Source: Austropuccinia psidii
Lineage: Eukaryota; Basidiomycota; Pucciniomycetes; Pucciniales; Sphaerophragmiaceae
Assembly (NCBI GenBank): GCA_023105745.1
Contig: JALGQZ010000008.1
Coordinates: 23,540,866 to 23,604,865, forward strand
Reading direction: 5' to 3'
Length of the DNA stretch: 64,000 nt
The position numbers and the translations under genes were made by a program. The notes under the pieces are model-generated. The model searched no databases. It saw nothing but the letters and a program-made list of their open reading frames with translations, and was not told the origin of the DNA. Positions 1 to 13,784 of this stretch are shown piece by piece. Every line of letters begins with the position of its first letter. Within the stretch, counting starts at the first letter, position 1.

Positions 1-1123
1 CAAAATTGAAAATTTTAAAACAATTGATAAATATTTTTGTGCAGATTTTTTTATCTTTTTATTGGCTAGAAAATTTGACATTAATTGGTGTGAGCCTTTG
101 CACCAAGACCACATACCAAAATAAGGACACATAGCATTAGATATCAAGATAATTGAAATGGAACATTAAACGTTAAGAATATTATCTTTTGTTAAATGGA
201 AAGAAAGACATAAAATTAGAATGTTCAATATTCAGGATCTTTATAAACCATTTTTGAAGTAATTTAACAAGCTAGTATTTTTAATTAAAAAATGGGCATT
301 TTCCTTTTTTTAAGGTCATAATTCTACTACCACACTGATAAAAGTAGTAAAAATAAATTAGTTGTTGGGATAACTCGGAATTATGAAAACAAAAGTCTTA
401 ATTGAACTACTTTTTTAAATATTTATTAAATGAGAAAAGAGAATTAGCTTTTTCACGTACACTTATCCCTTAAAATTACATCAAATCCTGTTTATATACA
501 CTTTTGAATAGATTTGAGTCTTGAAGCCTATTAGGACATCGTTCGTAGTTTATAGTCATAACATTAATAAGATATCTTAGTCATTTTTACAATTAGCTCA
601 ACTAAGATATAAGGATGTTAAAAAAATTAGCAGGTTAGAAATTATTCCACCTTTAGAAAGAAACTATGGCCATTAGGTGGAATCTGCAAAAGACAAAAAG
701 ACCTTTTTTTACTCATTTTTTTGAAGGAAATTTATGGATTAAACAATTTTAGAAGTAGAAATATTTTCCTTTATCATGAATAATGTTATCTAATTATTTT
801 CAAATCTTAAAAAATAATCAATCATGCATATAAAGCTTTATATATGTAAGTCTATATTCAAATATACATTTTTCTCTCAAAATATTATTTCCATATGAAT
901 TGTTCAAAAATATTATAATATATTGAGGTTTAATACTAATTATCTACATTTTCAATCGCTTATTTTGGGGTATAATTAATGAAATTAAATTGATTTCTTT
1001 CTTCAATGTTTATTTATTCTTTGCCTTATGTAAATATGTAATTTTCTTCAGATAATATTGATTCTAATAATATTGGTAATATATTTCATTAAATTAATTT
1101 GAGCATATTCATATTATTTAATG
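1..1123. other. AT-rich sequence with a decayed LTR-like start at 89
   Basis: No reading frame of substance is present. At 89-113 the sequence TGTGAGCCTT followed by AAGACCACA resembles the first bases of the family-B LTR (compare 14786 and 22981) with an internal gap of roughly 20 bases. This suggests a very old B-type LTR, but I cannot find its end. The rest is AT-rich and featureless to the eye. Confidence 0.35.
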
Positions 1124-1128
1124 AAAAT

Positions 1129-2523
1129 TGTCAGCCTGTGACTCAGAACTAGAGCACAAGAATGATAGTCAAATACCATAAACCAATGGTAGAGAAAAAT
1201 ACCACCAAAATATGGAGCTGAGCCAAACCAGCTCAAAAGTTATCAAAATAAAGAGTAAAATAACCTGTTTCTAAATATAAAAGTGCCATCATCATAGGAC
1301 AAAGAGCTAAAAGCAAGTGCTGAGCATAAACCTTAATTTTCACCTTCACCTAACATCCAGAGGAAGAGGTTGAAGCCCACTAAATGGGTATTTAAATTGA
1401 AGGTCCCAATTAGTGATATACAATGGTACTAGCCAAATTGAGATAGCACAAAAACTACAGAGGTTATGGCCAAAATAATGTCAAATAAGGGTGAATAAAA
1501 TATTGACTTCTCATGTAGCTTCTACAATTTTAGTGTGAGATACCAAAAGTGGGGTCATTTTGAAAAGAGAACAATAAGGGCTATCTGATGGTGCCATCCA
1601 TTTCCCCATATTTCATCTCAAACAAACAATATTGGTAAAACAAGCTCCATACAGATCTTGGAAAAAACATGTATAAGGATAACTAAAATTTAACATGGCA
1701 TAATTTTGCCATATTCAATGTTACCCATACCAAATGAGGTACCATTGTTTGATATCATCCAGGCCTACACAATGAACAAGCCTTGAGCTCAAGACCTCAA
1801 AAAACAACAAATTTATAGCAGTTTTAAGGTTAAAATCCCACAGTTTTGCTAATACACTTTTACTGTGGGATACTATCCCATAACTATGATTATGAGGTAA
1901 TAAATAGACAAAGCATCTTGTTTATACTTCAATACCTCATATTTCAGTCAATACTGGGGTCCCATACAGGTTCTGTACAGAATTCTACATGTCAAACACA
2001 TCAGAAGAGGGCTGTGTGGTTCCCAGATGAGAATTTTCACCCTGTATTGGGGAAAACTGCTCAGATGTGGTTTCAAAACCACATCTGAGCCCAATACAGA
2101 GTATAAATGCTTTGTGAAAAACACAAGCCAATTCTCTGAAGTGAAAAATCTTCACTTCCTCCACATGAAATGGTCTAGAGAACCCTTCCACCTAATTTCA
2201 GGATAGAAAGGGCTCCTTTTCTGCCCAAAAAAGGAATCCCCATCATGCTCTTAAGCTCCTATGTAGTCCAAATGTCCAAAAACAGTTATACTCTTGGATA
2301 ATAAGGTATAATTATAATCTCAATTATTTTACTCTTCATTATTTTAACCCAACAGATAAATACTGCACCCAGGGCTTTCAGAAGGCCTCAATGCCACTGT
2401 CCTTTATAGTAAAACTCTTAAATTACCACTTATAAACCTTTTTTACTTGGAATAGCTGTGTCACAGTCAGACTTAAAGCTGTATATACCTATTTTACTAC
2501 TTCATCATAGACTCAGACTGACA
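1129..2523 (+). repeat. Solo LTR, Ty3 family A
   Basis: It starts TGTCAGCCTGTGACTC and ends ACTCAGACTGACA, the termini of the A1 and A2 LTRs. The 5 bases before (1124-1128) and after (2524-2528) are both AAAAT, an intact target-site duplication. With no internal region, this is a solo LTR left by recombination between the two LTRs of a lost element. Its length of 1395 bp is close to the family's 1440 bp. It keeps the family palindrome at 2061-2088 (arms TCAGATGTGGTTT and AAACCACATCTGA). It has lost CpG sites still present in A2. Confidence 0.93.
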
Positions 2524-2528
2524 AAAAT

Positions 2529-3276
2529 TCAGTTCCTGATATATTGAGTATTGATTTTCCCTTATCTGTTTTATATAGCTCATTAATATTTCTTTCTATT
2601 TTTGTATTCCATCAGCTTTTTATAAAAGTATTTTTACTAAAATTGGAGTCAATTTTCTTTTTTAATCTCAATTTAGAATTATATTCAAAGTGAATTCATA
2701 TGATATTTTTTTCATTTTATATATGATTTTACAGTAAAACATTACACTCAGCTATCATGGTTGAGACCTGCTATATGAGCTATCTGTAAAAATTCTAAAG
2801 TCTTCCTGAAAGAGCTGATACATAGTCCAGGAAGCTTTGTGGTATTGAGAAGAGGACAACTTTCCAGTCTTGACAACTTGAAATAAGTTCCAATTTGAAT
2901 TCTAACTTAATTTATTATTTCAAATTCTTTTTTGAGATCATGGGATTGATGAAAAACTATCCTATTTCTATGCAGTCTCCTACAAAAACCCTCAATATGA
3001 ATGGTTGAAAGGCTTTTGTTCTTTTTTCAAATCATGGCTTTTTCTTCATAGTTGTAACTATAATATTGCCACTACATGGAATTTTAGTTTGATTAATTTA
3101 TATATTTTATTTTGAGGTTTTGTCTTTAACCCATCTTTTTACACTTTATTCAACTAATTTACTCTGTAAACTTGTCTTATTTTGATATATTTCCATTCTT
3201 TGTGTCATTGTTTTTGACGTTTCTCACATACTGTCTTATAACAACAGGGTGATGAATTATACCTATTTTGTGAGAC
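2529..3276. other. AT-rich spacer with weak coding-like traces
   Basis: No intact gene. Around 2754-2890 the plus strand gives a short segment containing PGSFVV, which also occurs at about 48620-48680 (ORF 48594-48854). It may be a scrap of the same repeat family, but the match is too short to name. Confidence 0.3.
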
Positions 3277-5394
3277 TGTGAGGTATGTATGACATACCCA
3301 TAAGGCCACAAATCATGTCATACACAGTTTTTTTAGTCACTAACTGATTTTTCAATTGGATTTAAATCAGAAAGAATAAAATTTCATTATAACTTTGTTT
3401 TTGATAAAAACAGTTAAAATTATTATTTCATATTTGGATTCTACTCCAAATATGACCTAGGGTAGCCTCATAAGTCAATAAACCCCAAACGATTTTACCA
3501 AAGAATTATAGAAGAATCAAGAATTCTTCAGAAATATTGATAAAATCAAAAATTTGTTTAAAATCTTAATTTTTATTTTAACATAATGAGAAAGGGTTTA
3601 AATCCATTATTGTGGCTTTAAATAAATAAGAAAGTGAAAATCTCATGTTAAGTGGGAGGAAAAAGCAAACGTAAAAGGGGTCCAGGGTACATAACATTTT
3701 GGATCTGTAATCATCCAATTAAGCTTTCTGTCTGTATGGAGGGATTTTAAACCTCAAATAAAAGTTAATATCAGACCTTAATTGAACAATTCAATTCTAA
3801 TCTGGGTTTTCCCCACTTGAACAGGAATTTTAGGCTTCCAAGAGGGCAAATCTCTTCTAAATTACTTTTAATTGAATATTTGACAAGTAATCTTGAAAAC
3901 TAGTCTTAAACTTAATTGAAACCTTATCAAAGGGTAAGTTTTGGTGTAAAGTTCTAAATTCTGTGGAAAAAGGCAAGATATTCAAAATTCAATGAGCCAT
4001 CAAAATACGGATCAATTACTTGAGATTTTCACACACATTATAAAATACTCCAATCTGTTCATACAACAAAAATAAAGCCATTTTTTGAATAAATCTACTT
4101 TGTAATTACCCCTTAAATTACCTTCTTTAACTCAAATTAAAGATTTAAAAAGAAATTTTAAAAGATTAGTAAGAAGTCTAAATATTAATTTTTTTCCTTG
4201 AACCTTTATTTTTGTATTCCTAACATAAACAAATTTGATGGGAAAATATTGCTTTTTAAAGTCAAATTTAGAATTAATATAAATAAATGAGAATTAAAGC
4301 TTCTTGGAGTTCATAATAGCAGTGGTAACTTTAAAATAAGCTTAAAAACAAGTGACCTTTTCTAAGGGCTCTATTTTTGATAATGGTCTTTCACTTTTTA
4401 TGTGATACCTTTATATCTATTATAAACCATTAGCGCTTTTTTTGAAGGAATAAAAGAAGCCTTTCATCACCTTTTTTTGTCCATCATCATCAATCAATTC
4501 ATCAGAAATTTTAAATCAGTGATAATTTATTAAATATAAAATCTTATTATATTTAAAATAACTCTTTATTTGATTCATTCTTTTTAAATTCTACATGAAG
4601 AAGTCAAATCTTAGAAAATGGATTATATTGGTCTGATTACCAATAGTTTATTTTAATATATCAAATGTTTGTCTTGAAAATGTTATAAAGTTCACAAATT
4701 TTATCATAAAATAATTGTTTTATTCTACAAAATATTGACTTTTAGGGGTTTTTTGCTTATGAACAATATTTCATACTCAATATTTGCTTGTTTGAATTAT
4801 TTTATTAAATAGATATCAGAGTTAAGCTTTTGTTTGAATTTCTATATTTCTTTATCTTATAATCAGTCTTTTTATATAGAATTTTTTTATAATATTTATC
4901 TCATCACAGTGTGCATGATAAATTCTTTTCTAAATAGTAATTGTATTTCTCATAAGTGAATAAATATTATCATTTTCAAAATATAATCGTCTCATTCAGA
5001 GATTTTATATTTCTTATTATTATGGCTGTCAGTGACTGTAATATCAATAGAAAAATCATAATTCATTGGGATTATTAGAGTTTTCTTATTGTCAAATTAC
5101 TTGATGGTATCAATCTTTCATTTATAATTATATAAATTTGTGTCTATAATAGTCAGTTTTATTATATTTCTACGGGGCAAAGCTGTAGTACTCTTGTTTT
5201 ATATAGATATTATTAATAGCTTCATATGAAAGCCTTAAATATTGATATCATTAAAAAGGAATTCAAATCCTTTTCATATTTGAATCATTTTGTCATTATA
5301 TCTATTACAGCTTGTAAGAGTGATTTTCATTTAAATCACTTAGGATGTTACCACATTACACTCCAGGATGTCACAAGCATATAATTTGCATACA
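3277..5394 (+). repeat. Possible decayed LTR of the B/C type (D)
   Basis: At 3277 the sequence TGTGAGGTATG, then CATACCCATAAGGCCACAAA, parallels the opening of the B and C LTRs. About 2.1 kb downstream, at 5398-5410, is TTCTGGGGCCTTG, similar to the primer-binding region that follows the LTRs of A, B and C (T-rich, then TGGGGGCC or TGGGGCC). I infer an old plus-strand 5' LTR plus primer site, cut 60-70 bp later by element C. The end is approximate, no target duplication was found, and the length exceeds that of B and C. Confidence 0.4.
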
Positions 5395-5471
5395 TAATTC
5401 TGGGGCCTTGTGCCATATAATTGAGAAATTATTGGAAGAGACTGAAGGTTTTTCATCATACTATACTCTAA

Positions 5472-7251
5472 TGGTATGGTTTGACTATGAAACAATAAGT
5501 AAAAGGTACTAAAATTGTACCTATTTAACGCTGAATGTCCTAATAGAATTGAATAATAAGATTAGAAATAATTACAGTGATAAGGTATTATCATAATTAT
5601 GCTGTAAAAATACTTAATGTATTTTGAAATAATAAAATAATAACATAAAGTAAATATCTTAATATTTAATTAATTAATATATTTATGGATATTTATGATT
5701 GTTACCAACAAAGAAGAAATGCATAAGGAATTGTTATTTGATAATAAAAAACAATTTATAACAAACATGTTACTACTATTAAAGTTATATATCAATATAA
5801 ATTCCATTTATATTAATAAAAGAGTTATTAAAGAGTAATAATAGAGAGGAATATGAAAATAAGAGAAAATAACCTACTTTTAAAAGCTTATATAATAATA
5901 AGGAGTTATTTTACACCTAATAATGTAATTACAGCTGATTTAAATTGTATTTAAGATAAAAATAGAGAGAAATCCAATTTTTCACTATTTTTATGCGTAT
6001 TCAAGAGAATTTGAGAGATTTCAACAAACAGCAATAGAAGATTGTTATAATCTTGTGAAATTAGTACTTACTATAAGATATGACTTTTGTATTTAATAAT
6101 AGAGGAATTTACATATATAAAGAATAAAGTATATTCCCTTATATTTGATGTTTTTATTGAATTTCACGCATCTGGGGAGGAAAAAGAGGAATAAGAAGTC
6201 CTTTTATAGTATTTATCCTTCCTTCTAGTAGATGTGTACCAATTCTGTCCACTTAGTTACTCAATATTATCAGGTTTGGTGATGATTAAATTATTATTAA
6301 ACCTTTTTATCTCATTATTATGCCATTTTTTAGAATTATCGCTGTAACTCTAATTTGCTTAAATAATAAGCTGGGAATATGATTTAATTTTCATGTATTA
6401 AAGTGTTTTAATCATAAAATCCTTGAATCCGCCAGTTTTATCTCTTATTCAACTGTTAAGCTTAAAATAAGATTACAGTTGAAGATCAAAAATGATCATT
6501 TTTATTCCTTAACTTTAATCCTTAATAAATTTTGATTTTTTCATGTAAATGCAATTCTGAGAGTGAATTATGACAGCTTGGAATTTCCTTACCAATATGT
6601 CAAGAGGACTTCATTATATCATTAAAACTCCATTTTTGATTATTTTACTTGTAATTCATCTTTTGTGTTGGAATTAGCTATGTTAGACTTTAAACCATGA
6701 TTTCATAGGGTATTACCTTGAATATCATAATAGAAAGCATGTAATTCTTCACATATGAGCTAGCAGAATCTCAATTTCTACTTTGTTTCAATTTTGAACT
6801 GCTTTGAATTTTTGGTGGTCAACTGGTATTGCTATTTTAACCAATTTATCCTTATTATTCTTAAACCTGTTCACTACTTGCAAAAGAAAGGTTTGATCTT
6901 TATTCTTATAGTTACTCTTCTGTAACCTTGATTTTTGATTAAGTATTCTTATCAGTATTTTAAAATATATGAGCTTAAAACCATGAATATATGCATTGCT
7001 CATAAGATTGAATATATCCAGGTATCTCAGTAAGTATTGGGTTTACAGAAATTACATAAAAGAGTCATATATTTATTTTTGGATGGGAAATCCAATGGCC
7101 TGATTTATTTCAAATGTTTACTAGCTGGGTTCTGAGATAATCAAGATTTTATGCCTTTTTATGGAATTTTCTCAATAATTATTATTAAAATAAGCTTAAT
7201 GATATTGTTTGTGACCTTTTTGGATTTTCAGTCATATCTCAAAGGTTCACA
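5472..7251 (-). repeat. 3' LTR of element C
   Basis: Read on the minus strand it begins TGTGAACCTTTGAGATATGAC at 7251, like the TGTGA start of family B, and ends near 5472 (CCATACCA). It is bounded by a polypurine tract at 7252-7260. It aligns by eye with 34382-36100. The left edge could be off by a base or two. Confidence 0.85.
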
Positions 7252-7260
7252 TTCCCTCCC
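7252..7260 (-). other. Polypurine tract of element C
   Basis: The minus strand reads GGGAGGGAA directly before the LTR start TGTGAA. This is the usual place and composition of the primer for plus-strand DNA synthesis, and it parallels the tracts of A (GAGGGAGGG) and B (AGGGGGAGG). Confidence 0.8.
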
Positions 7261-7324
7261 ACAAAATAGTATTGTACCACAATCTGATATAGTTAATTAG
7301 GGTATCATCCACTGTCCTACCTCT

Positions 7325-9699
7325 TCAATAGATGTTTTTGTCTTCATGCTCAATAATGCTTAAATTGCGTATTCTTTGGGTCTTCTTCCATTTCTGAACC
7401 TTCTTGAAAGACTTATCAGCATTAGTTATATCTTTCTCAAGTATCCATTTATCTTCTTTAGTTGGGTTTCTATACCTTACAAGGTATTTTATTTCCTTTT
7501 TGTTTCCTTTCCTCCAATCTTTAAGGTCTTCAGCCACTTTCTTTTCATCTTCTTCTTCTAAAGGGGGATTTAAAATGGTGTTATATTTCTTAGGGGAAAA
7601 ATTTACTTATCAATTCAACTGCAAGGAGTTATTAATATTACAGGGAATGTTTGGTGTTCTTTAATTAATTCACCTGTTAACTCTAGCTGCACAGAATTAG
7701 GGCCATGTAGGACTTTTATAATAAAAGGTCCTGCACAGGAATCTTTTAATTTCTTTGGTCCTTTAATTTTTATATTAGTACTAAGTCTCATATTTTAAAT
7801 TCAGGTGGCTTATGAGCTTTAGCTCATCTTTTTTTGCATATTTGAAAGAATCTTACATACATATTTTTGCACAATGTCTTACTTTATCCAGCATTATTTC
7901 AAAACTTCTTGCTGTTGTGTTTATATAAAATAAGTCCTTTTCAGGGTTTCATAATGTATCCTTGCATTAAAACCCTTTTCTAACATTGCAGATGTTTTAC
8001 CTATTGATGAATTAACTGATTTCTTATATTCCATCTCAAGAGCTGGTATTATAGTACACCAATCATAAGTAAAACAATCAGATTCTTTGAGGTCTAGGCC
8101 ATAAGCACAAAATCTCCTGATCATGTCTTCTAGAGTTTGTATCATTTTTTTTCTAGTCCATCAGTCTGAGAGTGATGGCTGTTGAAAATGATAGTTCTGT
8201 GCAAAATACATTATAGAGGTTTGTCCATAAAGCTGAATTGAATTTTGGATCTCTATCACTTATGGTCTTTTGTAATAGGCCTGTATGGCTAATACCTCTA
8301 TTCCATATATGTTTCTCCTTATGGCATGGTAAGAAGATTGGGGTTTTACTGTAGCTTTCAACTAATACTAGCCATACATTAAAACTCCTATCTCCGCCTG
8401 AGGGTAGATCTGTCACCCAGTTCATATGGAATATTTCCCATGGGGATTTTGGTTCTTGAATTTGTATAATCATTCCAAATTTCTTTCCTGTGGATCTTTT
8501 TTTGGCATATGTCACAAATTTTCCAATATCCTCAAACATGGTTTTGCTAATTTGGCCTTCAAGAACAATTCTTCACTCATTCTAGTTTCCTGTCTTCTGA
8601 GATATTTTCAGAAAAAACACCACCATAGCATTCATTTATTATAATGTTTATTAAGACTCTATCTGTTATAGTCATAACACAGTTGTGTTTGGTTCTATAA
8701 TAAAGGATTCCATTAAGAAAGTGGAATATTCCTTAAGCATAGGCTTATTTCCATAGCTCATCTAATTTGGAATATAATGATGGGGTTTTGCAGTATTTCA
8801 TGAATAGCTGTCATGAAATATGGCAATCCATATCCATCTTATAGCTTTCTTGAAATTGGTTAAAGAATTACATTCCAATGTCTGTGGCACATATTCATTC
8901 AATGTGATTTTCTTCTTGTGGTACCCATGCTTGGCTTTCAAGGTTATTTTCTGAAGCCCATCCTCTGAAGCCATTTGCATTTTTATGAATATTTCCAGAT
9001 TTGTGGACTATAGTCATATTCTCTCTATACCATCTCAGCATATGTTTATTTGGTTTCTTCATTTTTGATTACTATTTTACAGCATCACAGTCTGTAATGA
9101 AATCAAAGACTGTTCTACCCAAGTAGTAGTGTAATTTTCTAAATCCCACACCAAGAAAAGGCATTCCATTTTACTTTGTCCATACCTAGATTCTGTTGGC
9201 TTACTTTGTCTTGAAATCAGGTTGTTTTGCCAAGATTCTGGGAAGAATATGATATAATAAAAGTATATGGTTAGCCATCCTTCTGATAGCTATTCAGGGA
9301 ATATGATATTAGTAATTCTTTAATAATTAGAAGGGGAATTGTTGAATATCAAATGGCATTCTTAGTTATTCATATATGCCACAGTGGACTATTATCCTTG
9401 GTAGTTTTTTTAGAATTGTCTGTTAAGGCATTTTGCGGAACCCTTTAAAGGCATCCATGGCTTTAATAAAATTATCCTGTGACATTTGTGTTGATTTCTC
9501 ATGGATTCTAGGTATTGGTTATCTTTAAGGGATTGCGGATATATTCAAATCTCTAAATTCCCCTATCATCCTTTATTTGCCATTGTGCCAGGCATTAATG
9601 ACAGGTGTAGTTACCTCTACCTTTTCATTATGTCTTACTTTCCTTAATACTCCCAGTTCCATTTATTCTCTAGTATGGACCTCTAGGGCTTCTCTAACT
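7325..9699 (-). pseudogene. Element C pol remnant: RT start, RNase H end, integrase, chromodomain
   Basis: Read from right to left, the minus strand gives the start of a Ty3 reverse transcriptase (about 9640-9400: VTTPVINAWHNGK, then PIPRIHEK, DAFKGF). It then jumps to the end of RNase H and the linker (about 9230-8850). Integrase follows: 8539-8153 has HMNWVTDLPSGGD, where the first catalytic Asp is replaced by Asn, and SDRDPKF, which is intact; 8145-7921 continues it. A chromodomain-like end is at 7537-7325 (KYLVRYRNPTKEDKWI). Stops and frameshifts are frequent. The block holding the RT YxDD box and the first half of RNase H is missing, so C cannot have coded a working polymerase since that loss. 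Sequence is closest to B. The fragment ends at the solo LTR at 9705. Confidence 0.85.
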
Positions 9700-9704
9700 C
9701 TTGG

Positions 9705-11118
9705 TGCCAGCCTGTGACTCAAACCAGAGCACAAGCATGACACCCAAAATACAATGAACCAATGGTAGAGAAAAATACCACCAAAATTTGAAGTGAGCTA
9801 TAATAGCTCAAACAATTTATCAAAAGCCATAGGAAAGTCACCTATTCTAAAAAATATAACTCCTATAACTCTAAGACAAATAATAACAAAGTTATTCCTT
9901 CTCAAAGCAAGAACCAAGAATAAATCTAAATTTTTATCTCTCATATAAAACTCAAAGAAATAGGAAGAGCCCCAGAAAATGGGTGCTTACTTTGAAGCCC
10001 TCAGGAAGAGCTACCCAATAGTTCTACCCAAATTTGTCTTGCATACAAACTACAGAATTTATGGCCAAATAAAGACCAAATAAGGGTAAATAGAATGATC
10101 ACCTCTCATGTAACTTCCACAGCCTTAGTTTGAGATACCTAAAGTGGGATGTTTTTGAAAGATTAAAATAAGAGCTTTCTGATGGTGACAACCATTTCCT
10201 CATAGCTCATCTACAACAAAAGCTATGAAGAAAACAAACTCTATACAGGATTTAATAAAACTCCATATCTTAATGATGGAATTTAAAAGTGGCATCACTT
10301 TGCCATATTTAATGTTACCGATACCAAATGAGGTACAATTGTGAAGACCTCATCCAGGGCTACAAAATGAACCAATACTGAGCTCATTATATTTAAAACT
10401 GACAAATATATGGCAGTTTTAAGGTCAAAATCCCACAGTTTGGTCAATCACTCAATACTGTGGGATACTATCCCATATTCTTGAATATGAGGTTTAAATT
10501 CTAAAAAGGAGTTTTCTATCCTTCATTACCTCATAGTAATTTCTGTATGGGGTCCCCATAAAGTATCTGTACAGCATTCTATTCTTAATACATGTCAGAA
10601 GAGGGATATGAGGTCCCCAAATGAAGGTTTTCACCCTGTATTAGTGAAAACTGCCCACATGTGGTTTCAGAACCACATCCAAGGCCAATACATGTTGTAA
10701 AGTCTGTGTGGTAACCACAAGCCTTTCCTTTTAAGAGAATATTCTTTACTCTTCCTATGTGAACAGGTCCAGAGGCCCTTTCCACCCAATTATGGGATAA
10801 AAAGGGGCTTTTTCTCTGCCCAAAAGAGAATCCCCATCCTGATCTTGAATTTCTACATAGCAAAGCTATCAAAAGCAGCTATACTATTGTAAAATAATAA
10901 GGTATAAGTTAAATATTATGGCTTGTATTGGCTATTATACTTAGTCAATTGATAATCAGTGCACTCAGGGCTTTGAGCAGTGCTCAACACCATTACAACC
11001 TCATAATAAAGCCCCAAAAATACTTTTAAAAATATTTTAATCATTTATTACCATGTCACATTCATATTTGAATTTTAAAATACCTTAATATTAGCTTCAT
11101 CATAGACTCAGCCTGACA
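9705..11118 (+). repeat. Solo LTR, Ty3 family A, inside element C
   Basis: It starts TGCCAGCCTGTGACTC (third base changed) and ends ACTCAGCCTGACA. Flanks 9700-9704 and 11119-11123 are both CTTGG, a perfect 5-bp duplication. It sits between the protease and reverse transcriptase regions of C. Length is 1414 bp. The LTR palindrome at about 10657-10682 is imperfect here (ACATGTGGTTTC, then GAACCACATCC), and a TATA-like GATAAAAAGG lies near 10797. Confidence 0.93.
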
Positions 11119-11123
11119 CTTGG

Positions 11124-13784
11124 GCTTGATAGATAAGCTTTTCTTTGTAACAGGGTTTGAGAAAGTTTTTCTAAATTCAGAATAATATCTACCTCACCTC
11201 AATAATAACACCTAGTGGTGTTTTGTCAGCTTAAAGGGAATTGTGTATTTATAAAAGAGATCAATTAATTTTGTTTCATATTTTCTGTTATTTCTTTATT
11301 GAATTCTGCCTCCTTCATTTGTTCACAGGAATAAGTAGTTTCAGGGCTTGTCTCTTCACCTTTTATGACAGTAATTGGTTTCTTATTATTTAAGAAAAAA
11401 AACTTTTGTCTTTTATTGTCTTTTATGGCAAAATAACTATATTTTTGATTGGAGATATATATTCCATAAATTGATAAGCAATAATTTCCAAGTATAAAAT
11501 GGTTACTGGCACAATTTTCCATTACTGAAAACACCACTTTAATTATAATAAATTGGGATGGATGGGGTAAAATTAGTGTTGAACCAGTAATTCCAAGGGG
11601 CTTTATGATTTTACATTCATTACTAAATTTGAACCCCTTTATTGGTATAATTTTGTCTTCCCAATGTGGTATAAGTGATTTTAAATAGTTTTTTCCAACA
11701 CAAGAACAGTATTCTCCTTTGTTCCAATTTATCTTTGCCTATTTATTGTTTATCATAAGCATACTTATACTTGATTCTCCAGCTGTATGGTGAACTCCTT
11801 TTGAAAGTTTGGTTCCATGAAATTTGGCATATGTTATATTTGTAAGTCATGTATCCAATGTTTCAATTTTTGGTAAATTGGAGTTTACATCTATTACTCC
11901 ATATATTAAATAGATATTATTAATTTAATCATTAATTATTTTTATTTCATCACTTTCAGAAGTTTCTGATTCTTCCTTTTCTCTTTCACAATCACATTCT
12001 CCTTCCTTGTAATTGTAGTATTCTGTTTCCAAATTTCATTGTTTCTTTTTTTAAGGCAATTATTGGCTAAGGGCCCAATACCACCACATTAGTGGAATTT
12101 TCTTTGCTCATTAGTTTTATTGGGCTAAAAGATTTATTTTGGCTTCTTATGTCAAAATTCTTCCAACTTCTTCCAATCTTGGTTCTTGTCACAAGGTCTT
12201 TTAGTGAATTAATCTACTCCTCTGGGGAACATGGTGCTATGCACCTGGTTCCTAGGGCATGATCTAGTTTTACTCCACATTTTCAAATTATTTTAATGTG
12301 TAGTCTTTTTTGTGACATTTTTAGATATAATGCATTTGATCTTTCAACTTTCTTTAAGAAACAAGCTACAGTTTTGTCTTTTTCTGGGTCAAAAAATGAC
12401 TTTTCAAATGAATTTCCCATTTTATAGCTCCAAGCATCATTTTCCCACTTGATGAGTTTTTAAGTTTTCCGCCAAGACCAGGTTGGTTTGCCATATTCCT
12501 GTCTTACACCATAATAACATCCTTTTTTGGATTTCCCAAATAATGGATGTAATATTGCAGCAATGAATTCATCTGGTATGGCTTAATCTTCTTGAAACAT
12601 ACCAATTGTTTAAATAAATAGAATGTGGTAATATTCACCTTCACCTGTGAATTTTGGCCATTCTTCTATTAAAACTTAATGATTGTCTTGCTGACTAACT
12701 CGCCCATTGAAAGGATTTGTTATTTCCTATTTTGGTTAAATGTGCTTCTTATAAGGGAAATGGGGTTGATAAATTTGGCATATTTAAGCTAGCTTCATTT
12801 ATTTTATCCATTTTCACAGTTTAAATTCTGATTTCACTTTGAATTTGATTATCAAAATTTATTCTCTCTTCATCACTCTTTTCTACATGGTACAGAAGCA
12901 ATTTCTGGTGTGATTAAGTCCTTTCTTTGAAATTTTTAGAAGAAATGGACAATTTGTTTCTTTTTCTGTTACATTTTCAATGTTCTGGTCATTAATAATA
13001 GTCAAAATCTTTTCCTTGATATCTTTTACATACTTATACAACTCTTTGTGTCCTTGTTCTAAATTTTTAGTATTCTAAATTAGAATTTTGAGTTTATTAT
13101 TTTCCACCATAAATTTGATACAATCTATTTCTTTCTTACTTTTTAAAACAAATTCTGACAAATATTATATGCTGTTGTTTATTTATTTTAATGATCATAA
13201 ACTATCTTCAATGTCTTTCAGAAGGTAAGATACTTTTTTCAATTTATGATAAAGTAACTGCAAAATCAGGAGACAGAGCTATTTCTTTGGGAAAGATAGT
13301 CATATCATTCTTTGTTCCTCTTTTTCCTTGGACTCCATGAAGGTTCTGGCCATGTTGAAAATATTTTCAATGGCAGCTTTTTGGATTCTTGGTATCCTGT
13401 AACTGGGGGAATATGGCTTCCTTCAATTCTTTTTCTTGCTTTCTTTTTCCTTCTCCATGGGGTGGGCTGGCTTAAGGCTTGCTTGTAAAAGCTACTGGGG
13501 CTTCTTCTTTTCTTTCCTCCCTCTGTTTTTTGTGCTATTCCTTTATATTTTTGATTTGAGGTCTGGATGAGAGTTAATTCCATCCATTTGATTATTTCAC
13601 TATTTACTCCTCTTGAGGATTTTCCAGTAGTTCATCACTCCTTGGTAGATTTGGGGAAATATTTCCCAGTCTTTGTCTTTGTAGACTGTGTAGTACTGTT
13701 TGTATTTGCTTATGTATATGTCTATTTGATCCCTCTGAATATGATTTATTTGTGTTTTACTTACTCATACTTAGCTTTAATTCT
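11124..13784 (-). pseudogene. Element C gag and protease remnant
   Basis: Minus-strand frames at 11537-11265 (VMENCASNHFILGNYC, then KDNKRQKFFFL) match the segment of B at about 19650-19800, between protease and RT. Near 12060-12110 the zinc-knuckle end reads GPLANNC, the first cysteines being lost. At 13583-13305 a basic stretch (KKKARKRIEGSHIPPVTGY, then FSTWPEPSWSP) corresponds to the basic gag region of B near 17480-17700. Stops interrupt all of it. The right edge is the A1 insertion; gag continues at 33504. Confidence 0.75.

Noticed and set aside
7376..7664. Overlapping plus-strand frames rich in Phe and Ser
   Set aside because: They are the reverse of the chromodomain end of element C.
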